A stretch of 64,000 nucleotides of DNA from Marinomonas sp. KMM3893 (lineage in GTDB: Bacteria; Pseudomonadota; Gammaproteobacteria; Pseudomonadales; Marinomonadaceae), in assembly GCF_004352855.1 (NCBI RefSeq), contig NZ_SJSC01000004.1, forward strand, positions 1 through 64,000, read 5' to 3'. Below, one piece after another: positions 37,001 through 45,995 of this stretch. The notes beneath the pieces were generated by a model, which made no database searches, was not told the origin of the DNA, and saw only the letters and a program-made list of their open reading frames with translations. The position numbers and the translations under genes are program-made. Every line of letters begins with the position of its first letter. Position 1 is the first letter of the stretch.

Positions 37001-37337
37001 GATCTACGACATGGCAAAAGAAATGGGCTCCTTTGCTGACCTCGGAATCGACCTAGAAGAAAAAGCCTTCTTCGACATCTTAGAACACATGCAAAAGAAA
37101 TATGACTTTAGTTATGATGCTGGCAAAATGCTTGAACTCGCTAAAGCCATGAAAGTCATCGTCGACGATGTCTCCAAATACCCAGACTTTGCCAAACGCG
37201 ATGATATTAAAGCCACACTCAAAGTTGATTTAATACTGCTGCTACATAAATACGGATTCCCTCCCGTCGCCAACGACGACGTGTACAAAAGCGTGTTAGA
37301 GCAGGCGGAGAACTATAAAAAATACAATTCGAATTAG
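34026..37337 (+). CDS. hsdR: Type I restriction endonuclease subunit
   Basis: An 1103-aa motor and nuclease subunit. The N-terminal PD-(D/E)xK nuclease shows PDGILYVNGLPLVVFEFKS (about residues 180-200). The SF2 translocase has Walker A FGATGCGKSYTM (about 338), DEAHRS (about 443) and VGFTGTPID, with motif VI near QTISRVNRKFEGKEKG. A helical C-terminal region binds the HsdM/HsdS core. The length fits the family. It lies 128 bp after the helicase gene with its own ribosome site. Codon use resembles that of hsdM rather than the three genes between, supporting an inserted cassette. Confidence 0.95.
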   Translation: MVAVVRDIKFTEARLEQAIIELLGEQGYPHVLGQDVARNEPSQVLILDDLRRYLSKQYQQDGITPSEIESIIRQLQSLPASDLYRSNKTFCHWLANGFLFKREDRNQKDLYIELIDTQQLNAALAQLFNVSETLADEADLQQVADPVPPYFLSPSNVSSDSNVYKLVNQLEIEGVDGQMRIPDGILYVNGLPLVVFEFKSAVREKSASVYDAWKQICIRYKRDIPQLFVYNAFTIISDGVNNKLGNLFAPYEYYYAWRKETGFESAEKDGINSLYTMIQGLFNKTRLLDVAKNFVFFPDTTKKEIKVCCRYPQYYAARKLYFNILKERKPQGSGKGGTYFGATGCGKSYTMQFLCRLLMKSIDFESPTIVLITDRTDLDDQLSKQFEDATNYIGDDTIVSVSSREDLRAKLQGIKSGGVFLTTIHKFTEDLQLLSERTNIICISDEAHRSQVNLDKKTVIKYSEGKAISMKETYGFAKYLHDSLPNATYVGFTGTPIDATLDVFGQAIDSYTMTEAVNDEITVRIVYEGRAAKVFLDNSKLAEVEKYYDDCAAEGSSEHQIEESKKASANMNAILGDPDRIDALAKDFVFHYESRVNEGSSIKGKAMFVCSNREIAYDFYKAVKALRPVWFEKRQTADEVELTEKEQKELMSLERVQMVMTRNKDDVAEMYQLVGTKDHRKELDRQFKNAKSNFKIAIVVDMWLTGFDVPELDTIYIDKPLQKHNLIQTISRVNRKFEGKEKGLVVDYIGIKSRMNQALAMYSKADTSSLEDVNLSVVEVKNHLDLLKQMFHSFDVSPYFSDEPRLQLECLNQGAEFVLQTKKGENRFMGLVKRLKAAYDICCGSDRIDQTERNLIHFYISVRSIVFKLTKGDAPDTAQMNNRVRELIAEALRADGVEEIYTIGEDKADAIDIFDEEYLARINKIKLPNTKIQLLQKMLQKAISEFKKVNQVKGIDFSSRFEALVEQYNERRENDELNGEEFDTFSQEMTDMIYDMAKEMGSFADLGIDLEEKAFFDILEHMQKKYDFSYDAGKMLELAKAMKVIVDDVSKYPDFAKRDDIKATLKVDLILLLHKYGFPPVANDDVYKSVLEQAENYKKYNSN

Positions 37338-37402
37338 TATGACCGTTTCAATATTAGGTATAGCACTCGAAAGAGTGTGGGGGATGAATAGGTATTTTTA
37401 GT

Positions 37403-40400
37403 ATGTTGAAGATTGAAGATTTAATTTTTAAAGAAATCAAAAATAACCCACATATTAAAGCTAGAGATATAGCCAAAAAGCTATCTCTTGATCGTAAGCT
37501 TGTTAATAAATACCTTTATGGTCAATTGAAAGATAAAGTTTTGAAAAGTTCAGATTTCACATGGTCTTTAAAAAATATAAACCAAAAGGAATTCAAGAAA
37601 GGAATGGAGAATATGTCGAATACTCAGGAGGACTCTAATTTTTCATTCGATTCCTTGCAGGCTATTAGAAATAGATTGTTAGACCTTACTGGGCGAAACA
37701 GACTGCTTAATTTTAATCATGGCAAATCGGGATTTATAAGAGTTGTAGATGAAATGCCGGATCAATTAGCTTCTAATATACTTGAAGGTGATTCTTTTAC
37801 TTTTATACCTGTTGCGGAACCATTGCGAGAAGAATTAATTGAGAATGGATATATCCTTATTGATGATAGCCAAGAGGTAAAAGTAAAAGCTGATCCAAGT
37901 GCTAAAGAATGGGCAAAAGTCAAAGGGTTTAATACAAGCTATGAGCTGCCATTAAGTATTAAATCTAAAGATTCAAAGCATAACGATACCAATATCCAAT
38001 CGCTTCTTTATCCACGAGAGCTAGAAGCACAGTTACGTAACATTCGAACCAAGGCAAATACTGCTATTGAAGAAACTGGCGCAAATATCCTTTATTTAGC
38101 ATTTGGCTTTCTTGAGTGGTTTGAAGATGAAAAATCAAACGTAAAAAAACAAGCTCCATTGTATTTGATGCCGGTAAAAATTGATAAAGCTTCATTAAAT
38201 AAAGATCTTGGTACATATACTTACACTATTGAATACACAGGCGAAGATATAATTTCAAATTTATCTTTGAGAGAAAAGCTAAAACATGATTTTCATCTTG
38301 AACTGCCGGAATTAACGGTAGACGTTCTACCAGAAGAATACTTAAAGAATGTTGAAAGCCAATTTTTACAACATAAACCTAAATGGAAGGTTAAGCGTTT
38401 TGCTACGCTATCTATGTTCGATTTCGGAAAGTTATTAATGTACTTGGATTTAGATCCTGCTCGCTGGCCTGAAGGTGCGAAAAACATTCAAAACCACTCA
38501 ATTCTTAAAAAGTTCTTTGCTAAACAAGGTGTTGATGATGGTAATGGAAGTAACACAAGTTTCGGTGAAGAGTATCTAATAGATAAGCTTGATGATGTAC
38601 ATCAACAATATCCATTAATAGACGATGCAGATAGCTCACAGCACAGTGCGTTGGTTGATGCTATTCAGGGAAAAGACTTAGTTATCGAAGGTCCTCCAGG
38701 CTCTGGTAAATCTCAAACCATTACTAATTTAATCGCAGCGGCTATCTCTCAAGGTAAGAAAGTACTTTTTGTTGCTGAGAAAATGGCTGCACTTCAAGTC
38801 GTAAAATCTAGACTGTCTAGAGCTGGTTTAGGTGATTTTTGTCTAGAACTACACAGTCATAAAACACAGAAAAAACAAGTATATGAAAATATAGCCAAGC
38901 GAATAAACAACCAAGATGATTATCGTTACCCGTCAACAATTGATATTGATATCCAAATGTATGAAGAGAAAAAAGAAGCATTAACTCGTTATGCAAATTT
39001 GATCAACAGCACATGGAAAAACACAGGGAGAACAATTCATCAAATCTTTTCTACAGCAACACGGTATCGTGAAGAATTCGCAAATATTTCGTTAGAAGAT
39101 ATTAAGCCTGATCACATTAATGGCCAAAGATTCGATGAAATATCATCAAGAAGAACTACAGATGAACTTAAGAAATATACTGATGTTTTTGATGAGGTGA
39201 AAAAACAATTCGGTTCAGAGGCTGAGTTATCAGACCATCCTTGGTTTGGTGTCTACAATAAATCAATCCAGCTATTTGATTGTGATGATGTATGCAAGCT
39301 GTTGGTTGCTTGGAATAGCACTATTGCTGATTTAGAAGAATCAGTTAAGCCATTTAATGAACAACTTAACAGCGATATAGTGAATGATATTAGCTCATTG
39401 AAGCAAGTATTAGCTGACAGTAATAAGATACCTAAACTAAAAGGTTCGGAATATCTTCAAGCTCTAAAATTAATAACCGATCAGAAAGCCAATGAATTAA
39501 CCGAATACATCAAGCGATTTAAAACGACATCTGCGCAGTTAGAGTCGTTGAAAGAATTATTTGAGCTAACCGTTTTAAGCGAAGGTGAAAGCCTAGAGCA
39601 CTTTACAAAATCGAATCAAAATTTACAAAAAGAGTGTAAAAATCTCGAATTAAAGCTAACTAATATTTTTCAACAGTTGCAGCAGCTTAAAACATTAAGA
39701 GACGTAAGTCTTTCGCTTTCAGATGATTTAAAAACATTAACTGAGCAAGACACCAGCTTATCTAACTTATTATCCTCATCGTATAATGGCTTTTTAGAAT
39801 GTAAGCAGTATTTTGAACATATTAACGCCCTTGATATCACGTTAATATCTAGAAGGCATGAGCTATTTGATAATGAACTTTTAGACCGTCACCTAGCTAA
39901 TTTAGAAGAGCTTCTTCCTAAAATTCAACCTCTACACAAGAGCTTAGAACAACACTTTAACCTAGAAAATTTACCTACAGAAAATGAACTAAAAGAAATT
40001 GATAGCATTATGAAAAATGCAGGAATTTTCTGTTGGTTTAGTAGTGAGTGGCGAGCAGCTAAATCAAAACTGCTTATGTATGCTAAGGGTTTGAAGCCTA
40101 AAGCTAAAAAGTTAGTACCATTTATTGCTAGCTTAACAGCGTATCGAGAGTTGATAGATCAATTAAACAAAGAATCCGCTTACCAAACTTTGCTACAACA
40201 TGAGTTTAAAGGGATTGATACACCAATAGCTGAAGTCATCAGCCTTAGAGCGTGGTATAAAGATATTCGTGCCTCGTATGGTGTAGGCTTTGGTAACAAA
40301 GTGTCTTTTGCTAATTCATTATTTTCTATCGAGAGTGAATTATTTAAAGGGTTAAAGCATTTAGCTGCATCAAAATCACTTGCAGAATTCGAGCAGTTTT

Positions 40401-43042
40401 CTCAATTGTTTCCTCAACTTGAAAGTGTTTTTTCTCATCCATTATTTGACGATAAAAATACAGATTTGTCAGCAGATGTTGGTATTTCATCGTTTGTTGA
40501 TGAACTAGAAAGCGATATTAGAACTTTACAATTCTTATCTAAGAAAGACTTTACTTTAAGTCAGTTAACAAAATGTATTGAACAAGTTTCAACTTTAGTG
40601 AGTGCAGAGCATGTACTTAATGAGAATGATATTGTTCGAGAGTTATTTGATGAAAGTACTCAATTATCAATTAGAAATGATTCTAGAACGCAACTCATAA
40701 AAATAGAATCTACATTAGAACTAAGTAGAGCAATTAATTTTCTCGAATCAGAGCCTTTAAAAGAGTACTTATTAAGTAATGTTAGCAGTGAAGCACTTCA
40801 GATAATTAAGGGGAATTTAGAAAATATTTCAATTGTGTTTAATAGCTATCAACATACATTACAGGAGTTTTCTCACAAAGTTGATTTGGATGAGAATGCC
40901 TGGTTTAAAGGCACAAATGGTAAATTAACGCTCATGCAAGAACGTAATAACAAAGCCATTAGCCAACCTCGCTGGTTAAGTACTTGGGTAGACTTTATAA
41001 GAATAAGATCATCCTTATCAGATAAAGGATTAGAAAATTTATTACATAACACCGAAATTGGTGCTTTAGATTTAGAAAATATTGAACAAATCTATGTTTA
41101 CTCAGTATTTGATATTCTAGCCAGAGAAATCATAAATGAAAATGAGGAGTTAGCTTATTTTTCAGGAGCCGACCAAAATGCAATTCGTAAACAATTTAGA
41201 GAATACGACAATAAGCTAAAAACATTACAACAAGAGAAAATAGCTTATCAAGTCGCACAAACCGGCGTGTCTAACATCGTTTCTGGTATTTCTAGCGGCA
41301 AGGTTTCTTCTTACACAGAAATGGGGCTTATCAATAATGAGGTGAACAAAAAAACTCGTCACGCACCGATAAGGCAACTAGTTAGACGAGCAGGTAAATC
41401 TTTAGTGGCTTTAAAACCCTGCTTCATGATGGGGCCAAATTCAGTAGCGCAATACCTAGCACCTGGGGAATTAGAGTTTGACTTGGTTGTGATGGACGAA
41501 GCATCACAAATTAAACCTCAAGATGCTTTAGGTACTATTGCTAGAGGTAAACAATTAGTTGTTGTTGGCGACCCTAAACAGTTACCACCAACTAGTTTTT
41601 TTGACAAAGCAGTTGATAACGATGATGAAGATACCACAGCGATAGAGCAATCAGAAAGCATCCTTGATGTCTCTTTTCCTATGTTCCATGCTCGTAGGTT
41701 ACGTTGGCATTATCGCTCGCGTCACGAAAGCTTAATCGCCTTTTCAAACCAAGAGTTTTACGACAGTAACTTAGTGGTATTCCCATCACCATCAAGTAAA
41801 AGTGATGAATTTGGTATTAAATTTACTCATGTAAAAAGTGGTCGCTTTGTAAATCAGCATAACATTGAAGAAGCGAAGGTGATTGCCGAAGCAGTGAGAA
41901 ATCATTTATTGCATCGCCCACATGAGTCGTTAGGTGTGGTTGCTATGAGTTCAAAACAGCGAGAGCAAATAGAGCGTTGTGTGGAAGAACTATCTAAAGA
42001 TGACCCTCAATTTAGAGATGTACTGGCGGATAACGCTAATACAGATGAAGCATTATTCCTTAAAAACCTTGAAAATGTGCAAGGTGATGAAAGAGACGTG
42101 ATCTATATTTCATGCACCTACGGTCCTCAAGAAGCAGGTGCGGCTCAAATGCCACAGCGTTTTGGCCCAATTAATTCAGCCGCAGGTGGTAGACGCTTAA
42201 ACGTCTTATTTACCCGTTCTAAAAAACGTATGCATGTTTTCAGTTCGATGACCGAAGGGCATATTGTCGCCTCAGAAACATCAAGCCCCGGAGTGAAAGC
42301 GCTGAAAAGCTTTTTAAGCTTTGCCCAGACTGGCAAACTTCAACAGCAAAAACATACTGGCAAACAGCCAGATAGCGATTTTGAAATTTCAGTGATGAAC
42401 GCCCTAAAACTTGAAGGGTTCAATTGTGTGCCACAAGTTGGGGTTGCCGGTTACTTTATTGACCTAGCTGTACAAGATCCAGGGCAGCCTGGCCGATATT
42501 TAATGGGCGTGGAATGTGATGGAGCAACATACCACTCTGCTAAATCTGCTCGTGATAGAGACAGATTGCGTCAGTCGGTATTAGAAGGTTTAGGTTGGAA
42601 TATTAAACGAATTTGGTCAACCGACTGGTTTAAAAACCCGCAGGCTCAATTAAAACCGGTTATTGAAGCACTTCATCAGCTAAAAACTGAAGTACCTGAA
42701 CATGCAGAAATAGAATCTGAAGTAGAAGATATTGAAAGTGTTATCGAGCACGAGAGCCAGGTATTAGACGAACTAGATAGGTTTATTCAAACAAATGATT
42801 TATTAGAGGACAAACTTCAAAAGTTTGCTGAGGAAGTTATCCCTACTACCGATGAAGTGCCTTTGGCAAGTAGGCTGCTAAGACCTGCTATGATAGCCGC
42901 TTTATGTGAATTTAAACCTATTTCAAAAAGTGAATTTCTGGAGCTAATACCTTCATATCTCCGTACAGCTACATCTAACAAACATGGAGGATATCTTGAG
43001 CAAGTACTCAATCTTATTGCTCAAGATGAAAAGGAAATTTAG
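37403..43042 (+). CDS. DUF4011-type SF1 helicase with C-terminal nuclease domain
   Basis: An 1879-aa protein. A winged-helix start (about residues 1-60, HIKARDIAKKLSLDRKLVNKYL) precedes a DUF4011-like region (IRNRLLDLTGRNRLLNFNHGK, about 90). The split SF1 helicase has Walker A EGPPGSGKSQTITN (about 430) and VVMDEASQIKPQDAL (about 1365), then GDPKQLPPTSFFD, LRWHYRSRHESLIAFSN and VQGDERDVIYIS. The long insert between the two helicase halves (about 500-1300) is helical and coiled-coil-like. Residues about 1655-1755 form a Vsr/MTES_1575-like nuclease (DFEISVMNAL, FIDLAVQDP, GVECDGATYHS, WNIKRIWSTDW). The C-terminus resembles DUF3320. Such proteins are found in defence islands and probably restrict phage DNA. 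AT-rich compared with hsdR. Confidence 0.87.
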   Translation: MLKIEDLIFKEIKNNPHIKARDIAKKLSLDRKLVNKYLYGQLKDKVLKSSDFTWSLKNINQKEFKKGMENMSNTQEDSNFSFDSLQAIRNRLLDLTGRNRLLNFNHGKSGFIRVVDEMPDQLASNILEGDSFTFIPVAEPLREELIENGYILIDDSQEVKVKADPSAKEWAKVKGFNTSYELPLSIKSKDSKHNDTNIQSLLYPRELEAQLRNIRTKANTAIEETGANILYLAFGFLEWFEDEKSNVKKQAPLYLMPVKIDKASLNKDLGTYTYTIEYTGEDIISNLSLREKLKHDFHLELPELTVDVLPEEYLKNVESQFLQHKPKWKVKRFATLSMFDFGKLLMYLDLDPARWPEGAKNIQNHSILKKFFAKQGVDDGNGSNTSFGEEYLIDKLDDVHQQYPLIDDADSSQHSALVDAIQGKDLVIEGPPGSGKSQTITNLIAAAISQGKKVLFVAEKMAALQVVKSRLSRAGLGDFCLELHSHKTQKKQVYENIAKRINNQDDYRYPSTIDIDIQMYEEKKEALTRYANLINSTWKNTGRTIHQIFSTATRYREEFANISLEDIKPDHINGQRFDEISSRRTTDELKKYTDVFDEVKKQFGSEAELSDHPWFGVYNKSIQLFDCDDVCKLLVAWNSTIADLEESVKPFNEQLNSDIVNDISSLKQVLADSNKIPKLKGSEYLQALKLITDQKANELTEYIKRFKTTSAQLESLKELFELTVLSEGESLEHFTKSNQNLQKECKNLELKLTNIFQQLQQLKTLRDVSLSLSDDLKTLTEQDTSLSNLLSSSYNGFLECKQYFEHINALDITLISRRHELFDNELLDRHLANLEELLPKIQPLHKSLEQHFNLENLPTENELKEIDSIMKNAGIFCWFSSEWRAAKSKLLMYAKGLKPKAKKLVPFIASLTAYRELIDQLNKESAYQTLLQHEFKGIDTPIAEVISLRAWYKDIRASYGVGFGNKVSFANSLFSIESELFKGLKHLAASKSLAEFEQFSQLFPQLESVFSHPLFDDKNTDLSADVGISSFVDELESDIRTLQFLSKKDFTLSQLTKCIEQVSTLVSAEHVLNENDIVRELFDESTQLSIRNDSRTQLIKIESTLELSRAINFLESEPLKEYLLSNVSSEALQIIKGNLENISIVFNSYQHTLQEFSHKVDLDENAWFKGTNGKLTLMQERNNKAISQPRWLSTWVDFIRIRSSLSDKGLENLLHNTEIGALDLENIEQIYVYSVFDILAREIINENEELAYFSGADQNAIRKQFREYDNKLKTLQQEKIAYQVAQTGVSNIVSGISSGKVSSYTEMGLINNEVNKKTRHAPIRQLVRRAGKSLVALKPCFMMGPNSVAQYLAPGELEFDLVVMDEASQIKPQDALGTIARGKQLVVVGDPKQLPPTSFFDKAVDNDDEDTTAIEQSESILDVSFPMFHARRLRWHYRSRHESLIAFSNQEFYDSNLVVFPSPSSKSDEFGIKFTHVKSGRFVNQHNIEEAKVIAEAVRNHLLHRPHESLGVVAMSSKQREQIERCVEELSKDDPQFRDVLADNANTDEALFLKNLENVQGDERDVIYISCTYGPQEAGAAQMPQRFGPINSAAGGRRLNVLFTRSKKRMHVFSSMTEGHIVASETSSPGVKALKSFLSFAQTGKLQQQKHTGKQPDSDFEISVMNALKLEGFNCVPQVGVAGYFIDLAVQDPGQPGRYLMGVECDGATYHSAKSARDRDRLRQSVLEGLGWNIKRIWSTDWFKNPQAQLKPVIEALHQLKTEVPEHAEIESEVEDIESVIEHESQVLDELDRFIQTNDLLEDKLQKFAEEVIPTTDEVPLASRLLRPAMIAALCEFKPISKSEFLELIPSYLRTATSNKHGGYLEQVLNLIAQDEKEI

Positions 43043-43080
43043 AGATATGTAATATTTAAGCCTAAACTGAAGTGTATAAA

Positions 43081-43104
43081 CTGCGTAGATATCAATCTAC
43101 GCAG
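43081..43104. terminator. Bidirectional terminator
   Basis: A perfect 10-bp stem CTGCGTAGAT-ATCA-ATCTACGCAG lies between the convergent helicase gene and the 215-aa minus-strand gene. T-rich sequence follows it on the plus strand (GCTTTGAATTTT) and TTTATA follows on the minus strand. Confidence 0.85.
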
Positions 43105-43120
43105 GCTTTGAATTTTACTT

Positions 43121-43768
43121 TTAATCGCCAATTAATCTCTTTTCCCATATTTTGAAAGGAGTCTGGTTCTTAAGTTGGATTAATTCCTTGCCTACGATTT
43201 CAATATTGAGGTTTTTATAAACCTTAGCTGTGAGATCAACGCAAAACTCATAATCGTTAGTATTTGAGTGTTGCTGATAAAGCTCTAAGCTACTGTAATA
43301 ATTGGTTTTTTTGTTGAAATGCTGTACTAATTTTAAGCAATGCTCCTTAATTTGGATGTCAGTGATGGCGTTTATACGTTCGAATAATGATAAATAAATT
43401 TTATTGTTTGGCTTTACAGTCTGGCTTTTATTTAAAAAAGTTATTTCAGAATTTAGTGTGTTATTAGTCACTGACTCATACCACGCTAAGTAAAAAAAGT
43501 ACCCATGTTTATAGTTCTTTACAGCAGCCTCAAGCATGATGTAGTCGTTTACCTTTTTTTCTAGCCGCTGAAAATTATCACCAAGTAGACGGAGCTCTAA
43601 TTCACCAGTTCCTTCAATATCGGTGATAATTGCTACGCGCTGGGGGTAATTGCTTTCATTATGAATGACGTTTAACTTTTTCAAAAAATAACACCCCTTG
43701 AATCGGACTAGATTACTAATATCATCTAAATCTGGTTGGGTGGCGGAGCGAGCTTGTAAGTTACGCAT
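43121..43768 (-). CDS. Uncharacterised protein downstream of integrase
   Basis: A 215-aa soluble protein that I do not recognise. It has no signal or membrane segment, is rich in Asn, Lys and Tyr, and shows alternating beta (RVAIITDIEGTGELELRLLGD) and helical segments. Its start overlaps the integrase stop by 8 bp, so it is co-translated with the integrase. It may be integrase-associated or cargo of the element. A strong terminator closes it. Confidence 0.7.
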   Translation of the reverse strand: MRNLQARSATQPDLDDISNLVRFKGCYFLKKLNVIHNESNYPQRVAIITDIEGTGELELRLLGDNFQRLEKKVNDYIMLEAAVKNYKHGYFFYLAWYESVTNNTLNSEITFLNKSQTVKPNNKIYLSLFERINAITDIQIKEHCLKLVQHFNKKTNYYSSLELYQQHSNTNDYEFCVDLTAKVYKNLNIEIVGKELIQLKNQTPFKIWEKRLIGD

Positions 43769-44966
43769 GACGAATCTCCAATTTGGTGTTTAGTAATTTT
43801 TCCATGGCACTGCCATCCATTCTGGTTAGATTGGGAACGTATCGAGAGTAGACGCGAAATAACATTTCGGTATTTGCATGGCCCATTTGTCGGGCAATCC
43901 ACTCTGGTGACTCTCCTGAGGCTAACCAGAATGTCGCGGCTGTGTGTCGTGTTTGATAAGGCCTTCTTTTTTCGATACCTAAGCTGCCAAGTAAGGGGTA
44001 CCAAACCCGTTTGGTAACATTGTTATGGCTTAGTGCTTCGCCTTCACGATTGCAAAAGACAAACTTATTAAAATGAGCAGAATGTTTTTGCTGACGCTTT
44101 AATGCCTCAAAAACCGGTGTGCTCATTTGGATATCACGAAGAGAAGATTCGGTCTTGGTTTCGTCCTCTGCACCAGCAACGATAGTTTCACGGATCTTGA
44201 TTAGCCTTTTTTCGAAATCAACGTACTTCCATTTAAGACCATCAATTTCACCTGTGCGCATTCCTGTAAAGAAACGTACGAGAAAATAGTCTCGGTAATC
44301 AGGTCGAACTTTACTGAGAATTCTATTTACTTCAGTCACTGTAAAAGGGTGCGCGTCCGTCTTTGGTGACTTTAATGGTTTAATGCGAATGTAGGGCGTG
44401 ATAAAGTTAAATTCATCGGCAGCGTCCTCGAAGATGCGTTTCAATGGATTCATGATCTTATTAATACGAGTGTTAGATAGGCTTTCTTTACTGTTTCGTC
44501 CAGGTACTTTGGCGAGAACTGTGCGAAACGTAAGCAGATCATTTCTTGTGATGCTGTCGATTTTCTTGTCACCAAAAAATGGCAGATAATGTTTATTGAT
44601 GATGCTTTCTACATTGATTATATGAGACCGTCTCCAACTTACTTTATTGTGTTTGAACCAGGTTTCAACAAACACAGAAAAGACTTCAGCTTCTTTTCGT
44701 CCTTGCTGTTCCAGCCAAAGATCAGGCTCGTACGTTTTTTGTTCTATATCTGAGAAGTAACCACTCATTTTGCTTTCTGGAAAACGCATGGCGTATCTGA
44801 AGGTACCTGCAATGATTTCAGACTCGACCTGTGTGAGTAGCTTTTCAAGCTTACGCTTATTTGCAATGGTCGCTTTCAGCGCTGTTTGTTCTCTGCAACG
44901 TTTCCCCATGTATCGAAAATCAAGGTAAAGAGTGTTTGTTTCTTTGCGTACGCTGACACTTGCCAT
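43761..44966 (-). CDS. Tyrosine site-specific integrase
   Basis: A 401-aa phage/island-type integrase. The N-terminal arm-binding part (MASVSVRKETNTLYLDFRYMG) is followed by a core-binding domain (FSVFVETWFKHNKVSWRRSH) and the catalytic domain: Arg in FFTGMRTGEIDGLKW, Lys in DETKTESSLRDIQM, YQTRHTAATF, QMGHANTEM and Tyr in FRVYSRYVP. I start it at ATG 44966 because GAGGAG lies just upstream and the ATG comes two bases after the stop of the Xis-like gene; an earlier ATG (45044) would overlap that gene. It should integrate and excise the island. Confidence 0.93.
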   Translation of the reverse strand: MASVSVRKETNTLYLDFRYMGKRCREQTALKATIANKRKLEKLLTQVESEIIAGTFRYAMRFPESKMSGYFSDIEQKTYEPDLWLEQQGRKEAEVFSVFVETWFKHNKVSWRRSHIINVESIINKHYLPFFGDKKIDSITRNDLLTFRTVLAKVPGRNSKESLSNTRINKIMNPLKRIFEDAADEFNFITPYIRIKPLKSPKTDAHPFTVTEVNRILSKVRPDYRDYFLVRFFTGMRTGEIDGLKWKYVDFEKRLIKIRETIVAGAEDETKTESSLRDIQMSTPVFEALKRQQKHSAHFNKFVFCNREGEALSHNNVTKRVWYPLLGSLGIEKRRPYQTRHTAATFWLASGESPEWIARQMGHANTEMLFRVYSRYVPNLTRMDGSAMEKLLNTKLEIRHA

Positions 44967-44968
44967 AA

Positions 44969-45187
44969 CTACATCTCCTCTGAGTAGGCCAAAGCCAGTG
45001 AGTCTTCCACTAGGCTTAACATGTCTTGCTCGACATTTTCCCAAATAAAAAGAATTTTTCTTCTATTGAAAGGGCGTATGTAGTGACGTCCTTCAAATAG
45101 GCAGCTATCCACTAAATCGTTACGGATAGTGCGAACGTTATAATGGATTCTCTCTGCGAGCTGTTCTGTGGTAAGGTAAGTGTTCAT
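44969..45187 (-). CDS. Xis-like helix-turn-helix protein
   Basis: A 72-aa protein with the MerR/AlpA-type HTH_17 fold (YLTTEQLAERIHYNVRTIRND, then GRHYIRPFNRRKILFIW). It is directly upstream of the integrase gene and separated from it by 2 bp, as for excisionases or directionality factors. GAGGAG precedes its ATG. It is divergent from the Cro-like gene across the 127-bp region with twin palindromes. Confidence 0.82.
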   Translation of the reverse strand: MNTYLTTEQLAERIHYNVRTIRNDLVDSCLFEGRHYIRPFNRRKILFIWENVEQDMLSLVEDSLALAYSEEM

Positions 45188-45221
45188 AGTTATCTCCTCA
45201 AATGAGTAAATATATCATTAT

Positions 45222-45241
45222 TTGATAATATATATTATCAA
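45222..45241. promoter_or_regulatory. Palindromic operator O1
   Basis: A perfect 20-bp palindrome TTGATAATAT/ATATTATCAA lies 34 bp upstream of the Xis-like gene, probably over its promoter. It is the likely target of the divergent Cro/C1-like protein. Confidence 0.75.
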
Positions 45242-45282
45242 TATGATCAATTTAGGTCACTTCGAGTAGGTTGTCAACATTT

Positions 45283-45302
45283 TTGATTAAAAATATTATC
45301 AA
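45283..45302. promoter_or_regulatory. Palindromic operator O2
   Basis: TTGATTAAAAATATTATCAA has the same outer arms as O1 with three changes in the middle left half. It is centred 61 bp from O1 and sits just before the Cro-like gene, so autoregulation is likely. Confidence 0.7.
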
Positions 45303-45314
45303 TGGATCTTAAAT

Positions 45315-45548
45315 ATGATCAGATTTAGGTTGCAAGAGTTGATTACTGATAAGTCGTTTAAAGAAAACAGGCGTATAACAATAGGGGAGGTTGCTGCTGA
45401 GACTGGCATTAATCGTATGACGTTATCTAAAATGATTAATCACAAAGGTTATAGTACTGTGACGGATAACTTAGATAAGTTGTGTTCATACTTTGATTGT
45501 GAATTAGTGGAGCTTGCGGAGTATCTACCTGTAAAACAAGATGATTAG
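45315..45548 (+). CDS. Cro/C1-type (XRE) HTH regulator
   Basis: A 77-aa single-domain DNA-binding protein. The helix-turn-helix covers about residues 21-50 (RITIGEVAAETGINRMTLSKMI), followed by a dimer-forming tail (NLDKLCSYFDCELVELAEYLP). It is divergent from xis-int with palindromic operators O1 and O2 in between, as in phage and island switches. The ribosome site is poor, which suits a repressor made in small amounts. Confidence 0.87.
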   Translation: MIRFRLQELITDKSFKENRRITIGEVAAETGINRMTLSKMINHKGYSTVTDNLDKLCSYFDCELVELAEYLPVKQDD

Positions 45549-45665
45549 ATTTTCTCAAAGTCACAGTGCTTTATGACTTTTATATAAAGAAATTCGTAAG
45601 AATGAAAAAACAAAAAGTGTGAAATCAATGCCTTTTCGTTGGTAGAGGAATAGTTATTTTTGGCG

Positions 45666-45995
45666 TCAAAGAATTATATCTTCTAGTTGGCTTAACAATT
45701 GTTGGCCTTTTGATGTAAGTCTTACTCCTCTGTTGAAACCAGTGTCTGCATACTCTACCAAGCCAAGGCCATCACTAGAGCGATATTTACTCCCTGAAGA
45801 AAGCTTTCGAAATTGTCCTAAGGCGAATTTATATTCAGCAGAGGTTGCGTCATTAGTAGAAGCTAGGTCGAGAACGGAAAGAGCTGCTTCTTTTTCTTTG
45901 GCGATCATTAGAAAGAAAATCATCTGATTGATGCTAGTAATACCGAAACTTTGGGCTATATGAAGGGCTTTTATGAGTTTCTGGTGTTCATTCAT
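45666..45995 (-). CDS. Small winged-helix (MarR-like) protein
   Basis: A 109-aa protein. An N-terminal helical part (QKLIKALHIAQSFGITSINQMIFFLMIAK) leads into a recognition-like helix (EYKFALGQFRKLS) and ends in a wing plus helix, RGVRLTSKGQQLLSQLEDI, as in MarR-like winged-helix proteins. It could be a transcription factor of the island or of the neighbouring SOS genes. The family match is by motif only. Confidence 0.6.
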   Translation of the reverse strand: MNEHQKLIKALHIAQSFGITSINQMIFFLMIAKEKEAALSVLDLASTNDATSAEYKFALGQFRKLSSGSKYRSSDGLGLVEYADTGFNRGVRLTSKGQQLLSQLEDIIL

